Source: Bacillota bacterium
GTDB taxonomy: Bacteria > Bacillota_E > RBS10-35 > JAJYVN01
Assembly: GCA_021846605.1 (NCBI GenBank)
Contig: JAJZWQ010000075.1
Span: 1-14,538, forward strand
Direction: 5' to 3'
Length of the DNA stretch: 14,538 nucleotides
Position 1 is the first letter of the stretch. Every line of letters starts with the position of its first letter. Shown here in pieces: positions 1 to 7,476 of this stretch. Position numbers and translations under genes: made by a program. The notes below the pieces were generated by a model, which worked only from the letters and a program-made list of their open reading frames with translations, had not been told where the DNA came from and ran no database searches.

Positions 1-2
1 TC

Positions 3-1325
3 GACCCCGCGGGGGCGCGCCTGGCCGCCGACCGGGCCGCCGTGCTGCTCGCGCGCCTGGCCGGGGCCCGCCTGTACACCGGCCGCCTGGAGGCCGGCCC
101 GGGCGTGCCGGAGCGGACGGTCCTGCTGCGGGGCCGCCGGGTTCGCGCGCTACTGGGCCTGCCGCTGCCGACCAGCGCCTGCGGGCGCCATCTGGAATCG
201 TTCGGCTTCGCCTTCCGCGCCGACGGCGCCGACCGCCTGCGGGTCACGGTGCCCAGTTGGCGGCCGGACGTCCGCTCCGAGGTGGACCTGGTCGAGGAGA
301 TCGCCCGCGGCTACGGCTACGACAACCTGCCGGCCAGCGTGCCGGGGGGCGCGCCCGCCGAGCCGCTACCCGACCCGGTGGCGGACCTGGCGGCCACCGG
401 GCGCGGCGTGGCGCTGGCGGCCGGGTGCAGCGAGACCGTCCCGTACAGCTACCACGCCGCGGACGCCTGGGCGCTGCTGCGCCTGCCGTCCGGGCATCCC
501 TGGCGCCAGGCCGTGCGCATCCTCAACCCCATGGCCGCCGACCAGGCCGTGCTGCGCACCACGCTGGCCGTCGGCCTCTTGCGCGGCCTGGAGGTCAACG
601 CGCGCCACCAGCGGGCCCACGCCGCCCTCTTCGAGATCGGGCGCGTCTTCGGGCCCCGCCAGGGAGGCCGGCCGTTGGAGGAGCGGCACCAGGGGGCGGC
701 CGGGTACGGCGCGCTGATCCCCCCGGACTGGGGCGGGGGCGGCCGCCCCTGCGACTTCTTCACGCTCAAGGGCCTGTGGGAGGAGATCCTGCGCCGGGCG
801 GGCATGGGCGGGCTGCCCCTGCGCTGGGCGGCGCGCCCCGACGCCTATCCCTGGTTGCATCCGGGGCGTTCGGCCGAACTGTTGCTGTCCGGGGCGGACG
901 GGGAATGCGTCGTGGGCTGGGCCGGCGAGGCCCACCCGGCGGTCAACGCGGCGCTGGGCCTGCCCGCGCCTGCGGTGCTGGGGGAGTTGAACCTGGAGAT
1001 CCTGGCCCCGCTGGCGCAGGGGACGCCCCGCTTCCACGCGCTGCCCCGCCACCCCGCGGCGCACCGGGACCTGGCCGTGCTGGCCCCCGACGCCCTGCCC
1101 GCCGGGGAACTGGTGCTGGCCATCCGCCACGCGGGACACCCGTTGCTGGAAGGGCTCCACCTCTTCGACGTCTACACGGGGCCGGGGATCCCCCCGGCCA
1201 CCCGCAGCCTGGCCTTCGCCCTCACCTACCGCGCCGACCGGACGCTCACCGACGCCGAGGTCGACGCCTGCCATGCGGGCATCCGCGCCACCCTGGCCGG
1301 AATGCCCGGCGTCGCACTGCGCTGA
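3..1325 (+). CDS. pheT: Phenylalanine-tRNA ligase beta subunit, C-terminal part (5'-truncated by window edge)
   Basis: The beta subunit pairs with PheS in the cytosolic (alpha-beta)2 enzyme that charges tRNA-Phe. The frame is open from the first bases, so the start lies left of the window; 440 codons remain of a family that is usually about 800 residues. In order I see a B5-type domain (from about the fortieth visible residue, with the motif SWRPDVRSEVDLVEEIARGYGYDNLP spread over positions 255-335), then the catalytic-like core of the beta subunit with LNPMAADQAVLRTTL near 520-560. A C-terminal FDX-ACB anticodon-binding domain follows, with ALPRHPAAHRDLAV and LFDVYTG near 1040-1180. PheS would be expected just upstream. 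The gene ends at TGA 1323-1325 and faces the GH15 gene tail to tail. The identification is secure; only the N-terminal half is unseen. Confidence 0.96.
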   Translation, partial: DPAGARLAADRAAVLLARLAGARLYTGRLEAGPGVPERTVLLRGRRVRALLGLPLPTSACGRHLESFGFAFRADGADRLRVTVPSWRPDVRSEVDLVEEIARGYGYDNLPASVPGGAPAEPLPDPVADLAATGRGVALAAGCSETVPYSYHAADAWALLRLPSGHPWRQAVRILNPMAADQAVLRTTLAVGLLRGLEVNARHQRAHAALFEIGRVFGPRQGGRPLEERHQGAAGYGALIPPDWGGGGRPCDFFTLKGLWEEILRRAGMGGLPLRWAARPDAYPWLHPGRSAELLLSGADGECVVGWAGEAHPAVNAALGLPAPAVLGELNLEILAPLAQGTPRFHALPRHPAAHRDLAVLAPDALPAGELVLAIRHAGHPLLEGLHLFDVYTGPGIPPATRSLAFALTYRADRTLTDAEVDACHAGIRATLAGMPGVALR

Positions 1326-1326
1326 T

Positions 1327-1352
1327 CGGCGGGCGCGCGCGGGCGCCCGCCG
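1327..1352. terminator. GC hairpin between convergent pheT and GH15 genes
   Basis: There is a perfect 10-bp inverted repeat, 1327-1336 (CGGCGGGCGC) and 1343-1352 (GCGCCCGCCG), with a 6-nt loop. It starts one base after the pheT stop and ends 8 bases before the GH15 stop. The position suits a bidirectional terminator for the two convergent genes. No U-tract follows on either strand, so intrinsic termination is an inference; it may instead act as an RNA 3'-end stabiliser. Confidence 0.5.
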
Positions 1353-1360
1353 CCGCGCGC

Positions 1361-3850
1361 TCACCCGATCCGGATCTGAAAGTTCCTGCCCTCCCACCCC
1401 TGCGACTCGTGCCAGAAGAACGTGAAGTCCAGCATGGTCTCGGCCACCAGCGTCCCGGGTTTGAAGTCATACACCCAGACCCCGTGGCCGTATGGCTCCA
1501 TCGGCTCGTGGCGGATCTCCGCCCACCCGTCGGCCGAGAAGTGCAGGGCCGCGGACGAATACACCTCGATGCGCAGCATCTCGTCGTGACGCGCCACCGG
1601 GATCTGGTGCCCGTGCTTCCAGATGACCAGGCGCTCGGGGGCGGGGCCCTCCGCGTACCGCTCGCGCACCACCGGGGGGCAGTCGAACGGGGACCCGTCG
1701 ACCATGGAACGCAGGAGCTTGATGTATTCGGCGTGCGCCCACACCAGCGGCGCCGCCGATCCGCTGGGCTTCCCGAGATACAGATCGCGCTGGGGGATGT
1801 CCGGGCTGTCCCACACCTGCTCGGGCAGCATGCCGCCACGGGTGACGAACGACTCCATGGCGCGGACCATGGCGGTCGGCTTTTCCCCGTGGGCCAACTC
1901 GTAATGCGCCCGCTCCCCGGTGAGCAGGGGCCAGACGCGCCCGATGCCCGTCCCGTCGTACGGCGCGCCGTCCTCCTTCTCGCCGTACCCGTCGTAGGTG
2001 TAGCGATGCCAGAGGGGCCCGGTGGGCGTGTCGACCTTGCACAGCGCGTCATACACCGCCAGCGTCTGGACGATATGGGGGTCGTCGGCCGCGCGCACGC
2101 CGTAGCGCACCAACTCCAGGAAGCCCCCGTCGACGACGGCGCACTCCTCCACCCGCCCCACGCCAGAGGGCAGGTTGGCCACCGGCAGGACGGCCCGCCC
2201 CACCTGGTCGGCCCCGGCGGCCAGGGTGCCGGCGATGCGCTCGTAATACTCCCGGTGGTCCGCCATGCAGCCGGAGTGCGTGAACGTCCAGTCCTCCAGG
2301 TGCGCCGCCCAGTAGTCGGCGACGTCCAGGAAGTAGCGCGCGGCCTGGGGATCGCGGTCCGCCTCGGCGAACTCGGCGGCGCAGACCAGCGCCGCGATGG
2401 ACACCGCCAACGTGGAGGGCGAGTAGCCGCTGTTCTCCTCCCAGCGCTCCTCCTGCGTGACCGGACCCACCCGGGCGATGCGGTAGGCCGCCGGGGCGAC
2501 CAGCGAGGGATACGGGTTCCAGTCCAGGGCGTCCGCGCGCCGCAACTGCCAGGCCAGCAGGACGGGGAAGGCGATCTCGTCCAACTGCAGCCCGTGCCAG
2601 TACGGCTCACCGAAGACCCAGAAGTTCTGTGGCCAGGACCCGTCGGCGCGCTGCGTGCGGGCCAGGTAATGCAGGGCCCGCAGCGCGCCCGGGGCGTCGC
2701 CGGCGGCCAGCGCCCCGGTGGCCGCCTGGTAGAGGTCGCGCGGCCACACCAGGTGGTAGCCGGCCCGGTTGTCGTCCCCCTGGGCCTGCCCCCAGGGCAC
2801 GGCCAGGGAGGCGATGTGGGCGCCCGGGTTATCGCGGTCCTCGTGCGCCCGGATCACCATGGCCGACAGGTAATACTGGCGGCCGCTGTCGTGCGATTCG
2901 CGGCTGAGATCCTGCAGGCCGTCGCAGTAACGGTGCCAGCCGTCGGTGTAGGCGGCCGCCATCTCCTCCACATCGGCGTCCGCCGAGGCCATGGCGTTGT
3001 TGACGGCCTCGGCCAGGCTGCGGCCAAAGCCCATCGCCAGCGTGAAGGGCCGTGAGACATCCCCCTCCAGTTGGGCGACCAGGGCCACGTTGCCGTTCTC
3101 GGCGGCGGCGAACGTCCAGGTGAGTTCACGATGGGCGTTCAGGTCCGTCCAACCGTCCGAGGCCCCGACGAAGCCCGCCGACGCCTGGGACAGGCGGAGG
3201 GAGGAGGCCACCGCCAAGTAGGTGTCGTGGCGGTTGGCGGTGAGCAGCAGCCGGTCCCCGACGGTGATCAGCCGGGCGGTGTTGCCACCCCCGCGGTCAC
3301 CGACGTGCGGAGCCACGAGCACATACGGGCGCAGCCCCGTGGGTGCCCCCTTGCCATTCCCCCCCGTGATCCGCGCGGAAACGACCAGCGAGGGCCGCGC
3401 CGGGTCGGTCAGCACCCGCTTCTGGATCTGGAAGCGGCCGTTGCGCTCGGTCGTCGTGACGTCCCAGAGTAGCGCGTGCGGGTCGGGAAGCCTGATCTGC
3501 ACATCGCAGTCGCGCCGTTCCTCGAAGAAGTCGCCCTCCCCGGGACCGGCCAGCAGGAACTGCAGGTCGCGCGTGTTGGCCAGATCGACCCGCGGGTAGT
3601 AGACCTCGCTCACCACGCCGTCGGCGACCGTGAACCACACGGGGCTCTGCCGCTCCAGCGCCGTGCCGACGGCCTCCTTGCGCCCGGGCGACCAGCTGGG
3701 CGGTGCCCCCGGCGCCCCGAACGCCCCCAACCCCGGAACCGGGACGGGGAGCGAGAGGTGCGTCCCCTTGGCCGGCGCGGGAGCAGCCGCGGTCTCGCTG
3801 CCCTCCTCGCGCCGGGCACGCGTCCTACCGCGGGTCTGCCGCTCGGCCAT
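1361..3850 (-). CDS. Glycoside hydrolase family 15 (glucoamylase/glucodextranase-type) protein
   Basis: The product is 829 residues. GH15 enzymes are inverting exo-hydrolases releasing beta-D-glucose from non-reducing ends of alpha-glucans. The N-terminal third matches the bacterial glucodextranase/glucoamylase beta-sandwich domain (GAPGAPPSWSPGRKEAVG and PVWFTVADGVVSEVYYPRVD, about residues 45-95). The (alpha/alpha)6 catalytic domain follows, with AGYHLVWPRDLYQA, DGSWPQNFWVFGEPYW and LQLDEIAFP. E425 in LDE is the likely general acid and E646 in LLTGER the likely general base, by family alignment. ATG 3850 is chosen because AAGGAG lies 9 nt upstream and a promoter maps near 3905-3931; in-frame ATGs at 3859 and 3895 are poorly placed. 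The N-terminus is charged and Arg-rich with no signal peptide or Tat-like hydrophobic stretch, so the enzyme is probably cytoplasmic. Exact substrate (starch, dextran, trehalose or other) is not determinable. Confidence 0.93.
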   Translation of the reverse strand: MAERQTRGRTRARREEGSETAAAPAPAKGTHLSLPVPVPGLGAFGAPGAPPSWSPGRKEAVGTALERQSPVWFTVADGVVSEVYYPRVDLANTRDLQFLLAGPGEGDFFEERRDCDVQIRLPDPHALLWDVTTTERNGRFQIQKRVLTDPARPSLVVSARITGGNGKGAPTGLRPYVLVAPHVGDRGGGNTARLITVGDRLLLTANRHDTYLAVASSLRLSQASAGFVGASDGWTDLNAHRELTWTFAAAENGNVALVAQLEGDVSRPFTLAMGFGRSLAEAVNNAMASADADVEEMAAAYTDGWHRYCDGLQDLSRESHDSGRQYYLSAMVIRAHEDRDNPGAHIASLAVPWGQAQGDDNRAGYHLVWPRDLYQAATGALAAGDAPGALRALHYLARTQRADGSWPQNFWVFGEPYWHGLQLDEIAFPVLLAWQLRRADALDWNPYPSLVAPAAYRIARVGPVTQEERWEENSGYSPSTLAVSIAALVCAAEFAEADRDPQAARYFLDVADYWAAHLEDWTFTHSGCMADHREYYERIAGTLAAGADQVGRAVLPVANLPSGVGRVEECAVVDGGFLELVRYGVRAADDPHIVQTLAVYDALCKVDTPTGPLWHRYTYDGYGEKEDGAPYDGTGIGRVWPLLTGERAHYELAHGEKPTAMVRAMESFVTRGGMLPEQVWDSPDIPQRDLYLGKPSGSAAPLVWAHAEYIKLLRSMVDGSPFDCPPVVRERYAEGPAPERLVIWKHGHQIPVARHDEMLRIEVYSSAALHFSADGWAEIRHEPMEPYGHGVWVYDFKPGTLVAETMLDFTFFWHESQGWEGRNFQIRIG

Positions 3851-3904
3851 CACGCCCATCTCCTTCGCCAGATCTGCGCTGGGGATCGTGACCATGCAGA
3901 CAGG

Positions 3905-3931
3905 ATCTTACCAGAACCGGCCGTCCGCCAA
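3905..3931 (-). promoter_or_regulatory. Candidate promoter for the GH15 gene
   Basis: On the minus strand an extended -10, TGG-TAAGAT (-10 hexamer at 3905-3910), has TTGGCG at 3926-3931 as a possible -35 with a 15-bp gap. The gap is short, but the TG dinucleotide can compensate. Predicted transcription would start near 3897, giving a leader of about 47 nt before ATG 3850 and making the upstream ATG at 3895 almost leaderless. The -35 overlaps a small hairpin (CCGCC-AACG-GGCGG, 3925-3938). Confidence 0.4.
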
Positions 3932-3987
3932 CGGGCGGCAGGAACCGACCCCTCCCCCGCGCAAAACTGCACCGGGGGTGTCCATCC

Positions 3988-5328
3988 GTGACAGGTGCTC
4001 CGCGCGTGGCCCTTGCCGCCTTCGGCCGTGCAACCTTTGACCTCGCCGCCGCCGCCGCCGTCCTCCAGGATTCCCGCCAGGCCCTGGAAGCCCTACCCGT
4101 CAAGGTTGTCGGGGTCTCGGATCTGCTCACCGACCCGGCCGCCGCCGCCGCGTTCGCCCGCCAGGCGACCGACGCGGGCGCCGACCTGATCGTGTGCCAG
4201 TTCACGACGTTCGTGGACGACCGCTTCGTCGCCGCCACCGCGCTTGCCGGGGGCCCGCCCCTCGCGCTGTGGTCGCTGCGCGAGTCCCCACCGGTGGGCG
4301 CGCGCCTGTCCCTGAACTCGCTCACCGGGGCCAACCTGGCGGGCTCCCGCCTGCTCCGACTGCGCCATCCCTTCCGTTTCGCCTTCGGCAACCCCGACGA
4401 GCCCGAACTGCAGGCCCGCCTGGGGGCGATCACGCGCGCGGCCACCCAGGCCCGGCGCCTGTCCCGCCTGGTCGTCCTGGTGCTGGGCGACCACCCCGAC
4501 GGCTTCACCTTCAGCGATCCCGCCGACGGCGCGGTGGCGGCCGCGCGCGTTGTGCGGCTGCCCCTGGACGACCTGTTCGCGCGCGCCCGCGCCGTCCCGG
4601 AGGAGGAGTATGCCCCGCTGGCCGCCGCAGCCGCCCGCAGCGTGCGGGGCCTGGATGCCCTCCCCGCCGAGCAGGTCACGCGCTTCGCCCAGGCCCTGGC
4701 GGTGGTGCGCGACGAGACCGCCCGCGTCGGCGCGGGCGCCGTCGCCGTCCGCTGCTGGCCGGAGTTCTTCACGCAGTTCGGCGCGGCGGCCTGCTCGCTG
4801 GTCAGCGCCCTGAACGACCAGGGGGTGGCCGCCGCCTGCGAGGGGGACGTGCTGGGGGCGATCACGCTGGATATGCTCTCGGCCCTGGCCGACGGGCCCG
4901 CCTACCTGGGAGATCTGGCCGCCCTGGACCAGGAGCGCGACGCCGCCGTGTTCTGGCACTGCGGCGCGGGGGCCTACCAACTGGCGTCGCCGCGGACGGG
5001 GGCGGTCGCCGGCCGCCACCCCAACCGGGGGCTGGGCTTCACGCTGGAGTTCGCTCTCAAGCCGGGCGTGGTCACCATCGCCCGCCTGGGCGAGGGGCCC
5101 GCCGGCCTGCGGCTGCTCTGCGGGGGCGGCGAGGCCCTGGACGCACCGCAGCGCTTTCTGGGGACGGCGGCCACGGTGCGGCTGGCGGGGTCGGAGCCCC
5201 TGCAGGCGCGCGTGGCCCGGCTGATCGAGGAAGGTTGGGAGCCGCACTACGCGCTGGTCTACGGCGACGTCCAGGCGGCGGTCCGCGACGTGGCCGCCCT
5301 GGCCGGCATCCCGTTCCACGCCCTGTGA
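3988..5328 (+). CDS. L-fucose/L-arabinose isomerase-like protein of unknown substrate
   Basis: A 446-residue protein with the layout of the FucI/AraA-type aldose-ketose isomerase superfamily. The N-terminal half has Rossmann-like segments (VALAAFGRATFDLA; DAGADLIVCQFTTFVDD at 62-78) and PPVGARLSLNSLTGANLAGS at 101-120. The C-terminal half has candidate metal and active-site positions E259 (RCWPEFF), E285/D287 (AACEGDVLGA) and H324 (FWHCGAGA), then GFTLEFALKPGVVTI. These enzymes act in the cytosol on sugars or sugar derivatives with Mn2+ or a similar metal; this superfamily also includes sulfoquinovose isomerases, so the sugar cannot be named. The start is GTG 3988, preceded by a weak GGGGGTG about 9 nt upstream. 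It is divergent from the GH15 gene, which suggests but does not prove a carbohydrate role. The family call is firm; the function is open. Confidence 0.82.
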   Translation: MTGAPRVALAAFGRATFDLAAAAAVLQDSRQALEALPVKVVGVSDLLTDPAAAAAFARQATDAGADLIVCQFTTFVDDRFVAATALAGGPPLALWSLRESPPVGARLSLNSLTGANLAGSRLLRLRHPFRFAFGNPDEPELQARLGAITRAATQARRLSRLVVLVLGDHPDGFTFSDPADGAVAAARVVRLPLDDLFARARAVPEEEYAPLAAAAARSVRGLDALPAEQVTRFAQALAVVRDETARVGAGAVAVRCWPEFFTQFGAAACSLVSALNDQGVAAACEGDVLGAITLDMLSALADGPAYLGDLAALDQERDAAVFWHCGAGAYQLASPRTGAVAGRHPNRGLGFTLEFALKPGVVTIARLGEGPAGLRLLCGGGEALDAPQRFLGTAATVRLAGSEPLQARVARLIEEGWEPHYALVYGDVQAAVRDVAALAGIPFHAL

Positions 5329-5338
5329 GCGGGCCCGG

Positions 5339-6187
5339 TCAGGAGCGGACAGGCGGGGCGCCGTCGACCCCACGGCGTCCCGCCCCCGCGGCGTAGAGGG
5401 CCACCGTACCGGCCTGGGCCGCGTTCAACGACTCGCTGGCCCCCGCCATGGGGATGGTCAGGGGCCGGCACAGGGCCCGCACCGCGTCAGACACACCCTG
5501 CCCCTCCGCCCCCACCACCAGGACCAGGGGTTCGGACAGGCCACCGGCGGGCGGGGCCGTCCCCCCGCGGGGCACCAGGGCCCAGACCTCCGCGCCGGCC
5601 GCGGCCCGATCGCCCAGGGCGGCCGGCAGGTCGGGGGGGGCGGCCACCCGTAGGCGGAACACCGCCCCCGCCGATGCGCGGAGCGCCTTGCCCCCGTATG
5701 GATCGGCCGTTCCCGCGCCGCACCACAGCCCCGACCCCGGCCCGGCAAACGCCAGCAGCGCGCGGGCCAGCGCCCCCACATTGCCGGGATCCTGCACACC
5801 GTCGAGCGCCAGAATGGTGGCGGGGTGGGCCCCCGCCGCGCGGGCGGGTAGGGAAAAGACGCCCAGCACGCCCTGGGGATGGACCGTCTCGGCCATGGCG
5901 GCCAGGACGGGCGGCGCCACCAGCCAGAAGCCCGCGGGCCGCGCGGCGTCCGGGGCGACGCCCTGCAGCGCCGCGCGGAGGGCGCCCGCGGCAGAGGCCG
6001 GGTCGGGGAACGCCGCAGCGGTGGCGAACCCCGCCAGGGGCCGCAGGCCGGCCGCCAGCGCCTCGGCCACGAGGTGCGGGCCTTCGGCGAGCAGGGCGTC
6101 CGCAGCCCGCCGCCCGCTCGGGCGGTGCAGGACGGTCACCGCCGCCACCACGGGGTGACGGCGGCTGGTGATCACGCGGGGGTCCAT
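5339..6187 (-). CDS. TrmH/SpoU-family RNA 2'-O-methyltransferase
   Basis: A 282-residue SPOUT methyltransferase expected to transfer a methyl group from S-adenosylmethionine to a ribose 2'-OH of rRNA or tRNA. All three SpoU motifs are visible. Motif 1 is LDGVQDPGNVGALARA (residues 128-143), motif 2 LVLVVGAEGQGVSD (221-234) and motif 3 IPMAGASESLNAAQAG (245-260), which forms the trefoil-knot cofactor site. The N-terminal region (ITSRRHPVV; LLAEGPHLVAEAL) resembles the RNA-binding substrate domain of the RlmB/TsnR type. ATG 6187 lies 5 nt after the rplT stop with no obvious Shine-Dalgarno, suggesting translational coupling to rplT. An open frame continues further upstream to 6574, but that stretch overlaps rplT in another frame and has no family similarity. 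A SpoU gene after rplT is a common Bacillota arrangement. The target nucleotide is unknown. Confidence 0.92.
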   Translation of the reverse strand: MDPRVITSRRHPVVAAVTVLHRPSGRRAADALLAEGPHLVAEALAAGLRPLAGFATAAAFPDPASAAGALRAALQGVAPDAARPAGFWLVAPPVLAAMAETVHPQGVLGVFSLPARAAGAHPATILALDGVQDPGNVGALARALLAFAGPGSGLWCGAGTADPYGGKALRASAGAVFRLRVAAPPDLPAALGDRAAAGAEVWALVPRGGTAPPAGGLSEPLVLVVGAEGQGVSDAVRALCRPLTIPMAGASESLNAAQAGTVALYAAGAGRRGVDGAPPVRS

Positions 6188-6192
6188 GCGGG

Positions 6193-6546
6193 CTAGAGGT
6201 GCGCCCGCGCCCGGGCCACCAGTTGGGAGAAGGTGCCCTGGTCGCGCACGGCGATGTCGGCCAAGACCTTGCGGTCGACGGCAAACCCCGAACGCTTCAG
6301 CCCGCTCATGAAACGGCTGTAGGACAGCCCGCCCTCGCGCGCGGCCGCGTTGATCCGGGTGATCCACAGACGCCGGAAGTCGCGCTTGCGCGCGCGCCGA
6401 TCGCGGTAGGCGTAGCTGAGCGAGTGCAGTACGGCCTCGCGCGCCGTGCGGTACAGCCGGTGCCGCCCGCCCCAGAATCCACGTGTCAGCCGCAGCATCC
6501 GCTTGTGACGGTGTCGGGCCGTCACGCCCCTCTTCACTCGAGACAT
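6193..6546 (-). CDS. rplT: 50S ribosomal protein L20
   Basis: A 117-residue protein matching bL20 in length and sequence throughout: [19 protein letters not shown] at the N-terminus, [37 protein letters not shown] and a C-terminal [10 protein letters not shown]. bL20 binds 23S rRNA early in 50S assembly and, in several bacteria, represses its own operon by binding the infC or rpmI leader RNA. ATG 6546 has AAGGGG about 8 nt upstream. It sits third in the infC-rpmI-rplT-methyltransferase operon, 43 nt after the rpmI stop. Confidence 0.98.
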   Translation of the reverse strand: MSRVKRGVTARHRHKRMLRLTRGFWGGRHRLYRTAREAVLHSLSYAYRDRRARKRDFRRLWITRINAAAREGGLSYSRFMSGLKRSGFAVDRKVLADIAVRDQGTFSQLVARARAHL

Positions 6547-6589
6547 CGGTCATTCCCCTTCCCGGTGCCCGCACCGCGGGCCCGGCGCG

Positions 6590-6787
6590 CTATTGGTAGG
6601 GCAGCATCCGGCGGACATGCGGCACTTCGGTCGGTCCCACCAGCGCGTTCTGCCGCAGCCGACGGTTCTGCTGCTTGCTCTTGTGGCGGAAATTGTGCTG
6701 ATGGTAGGCGTGCGCGCGGCGCACCTTGCCCGTCCCCGTGAAGCGCAGCCGCTTGGCCGCGCCGCGATGGGTCTTCATCTTCGGCAT
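6590..6787 (-). CDS. rpmI: 50S ribosomal protein L35
   Basis: A 65-residue bL35, the usual length, starting MPKMKTHRGAAKRLR and continuing with GTGKVRRAHAYHQHNFRHKS and a C-terminal VRRMLPYQ. The protein is strongly basic and binds 23S rRNA. ATG 6787 is preferred over an in-frame GTG at 6799: the family begins MPKMKTH, and GGAGGTG lies about 10 nt upstream of the ATG but abuts the GTG. It lies between infC (35-nt gap) and rplT, the canonical order. Confidence 0.97.
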   Translation of the reverse strand: MPKMKTHRGAAKRLRFTGTGKVRRAHAYHQHNFRHKSKQQNRRLRQNALVGPTEVPHVRRMLPYQ

Positions 6788-6822
6788 CCGGATCCCCACC
6801 TCCCCGCCTGGGCTCCGGGGCT

Positions 6823-7422
6823 CTATTCCGGCGGCACCGTCGAGGGTGCCCGCTCTGGGGCCTTCTGGCCTCCACCCACGGCGGCCGCCTGCTGGCGGAG
6901 CGCATGCAGCACCTCGGGCCGGGGCCCCATCGTCATGATCATCGTGCGGCCCTCAAGCCGGCCGCGACTCTCCACCTGACCCAGTGCCGCCAACTGCTCC
7001 ACCAGCTTGTCGAACACGGCCCGTCCCAGGTCGGCGTGGACGATCTCCCGGCCGCGGAAGCGCATCGTGAGCTTCAGCTTTTGGCCCTCGCGCAGGAAGC
7101 GCTCCGCCTTGTGGGCCAAGATCTGCAGGTCGTGCTCATCGATATTGGGACGCATGACCAGTTCCTTGACCTCGGTGACGTGCTGCTTCTTGCGCGCCTC
7201 ACGCTCGCGCTTGTCCTGCTCATACTTGAAGCGCCCGTAATCCATGACGCGGCACACCACCGGCGACGCCATGGGCGCGACCTCCACCAGGTCGAGCCCG
7301 CGATCAGAGGCCAGCCGAAGCGCCTCGCGCGCCGGCATCACACCGAGTTGGTGCCCCTCGTCATCGACCAGCCGCACCTCTCGCGCCCGGATCTCGTGGT
7401 TCACACGCAAATCTTTGCTGAT
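6823..7422 (-). CDS. infC: Translation initiation factor IF-3, predicted AUC start
   Basis: A 199-residue IF3, which binds the 30S subunit, prevents premature 50S joining and rejects non-canonical start codons. The N-domain begins SKDLRVNHEIRAREVRLVDD; the family signature SPVVCRVMDYGRFKYEQ is followed by the basic linker (DKREREARKKQ) and the C-domain (LVMRPNIDEHDLQILAHKA; KLTMRFRGREI; GRTMIMTMGP). A tail of about 25 residues rich in Ala, Pro and Gly extends past the usual end. The start is ATC at 7422-7420, 7 nt after a long G-rich Shine-Dalgarno (AGGGGGGG, 7437-7430). No ATG is available near the conserved N-terminus; the nearest alternatives are a TTG four codons inside the conserved region and a GTG at 7446, the latter just before the Shine-Dalgarno in the terminator U-tract. 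IF3 genes elsewhere start at AUU (E. coli) or AUC (Myxococcus dsg), allowing autogenous control. The frame runs open upstream to 7647, but that part is leader and promoter. Confidence 0.95.
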   Translation of the reverse strand: MSKDLRVNHEIRAREVRLVDDEGHQLGVMPAREALRLASDRGLDLVEVAPMASPVVCRVMDYGRFKYEQDKREREARKKQHVTEVKELVMRPNIDEHDLQILAHKAERFLREGQKLKLTMRFRGREIVHADLGRAVFDKLVEQLAALGQVESRGRLEGRTMIMTMGPRPEVLHALRQQAAAVGGGQKAPERAPSTVPPE

Positions 7423-7429
7423 GCGTCTA

Positions 7430-7437
7430 CCCCCCCT
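7430..7437 (-). promoter_or_regulatory. Shine-Dalgarno deciding the infC AUC start
   Basis: On the minus strand AGGGGGGG ends 7 nt before ATC 7422. It is the only strong Shine-Dalgarno near the conserved IF3 N-terminus, and its spacing fits the AUC codon better than the in-frame GTG at 7446 (upstream of it) or TTG at 7410 (19 nt away). Confidence 0.65.
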
Positions 7438-7446
7438 GACACACAC

Positions 7447-7476
7447 AAAAAATCGGCGGATCCTGCCATCCGCCGA
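7447..7476 (-). terminator. Intrinsic terminator (attenuator) in the infC leader
   Basis: On the minus strand a perfect 9-bp stem, TCGGCGGAT (7476-7468) with ATCCGCCGA (7461-7453) and a 6-nt loop, is followed directly by six T residues (7452-7447). This is a textbook rho-independent terminator. It lies downstream of the infC promoter and 25 nt before the AUC start, so it must be bypassed for operon expression. That makes it an attenuator rather than an end-of-gene terminator, although it would also stop readthrough from the tnpB remnant. Confidence 0.88.

Noticed and set aside
257..3055. 932-codon plus-strand open frame
   Set aside because: It crosses pheT and GH15 in the wrong frame or antisense, is Arg/Gly/Pro-rich low-complexity translation and has no domain. 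It is a GC-driven shadow.
6188..6574. N-terminal extension of the SpoU methyltransferase to 6574
   Set aside because: It fully overlaps rplT in another frame; methyltransferase similarity begins at ATG 6187.
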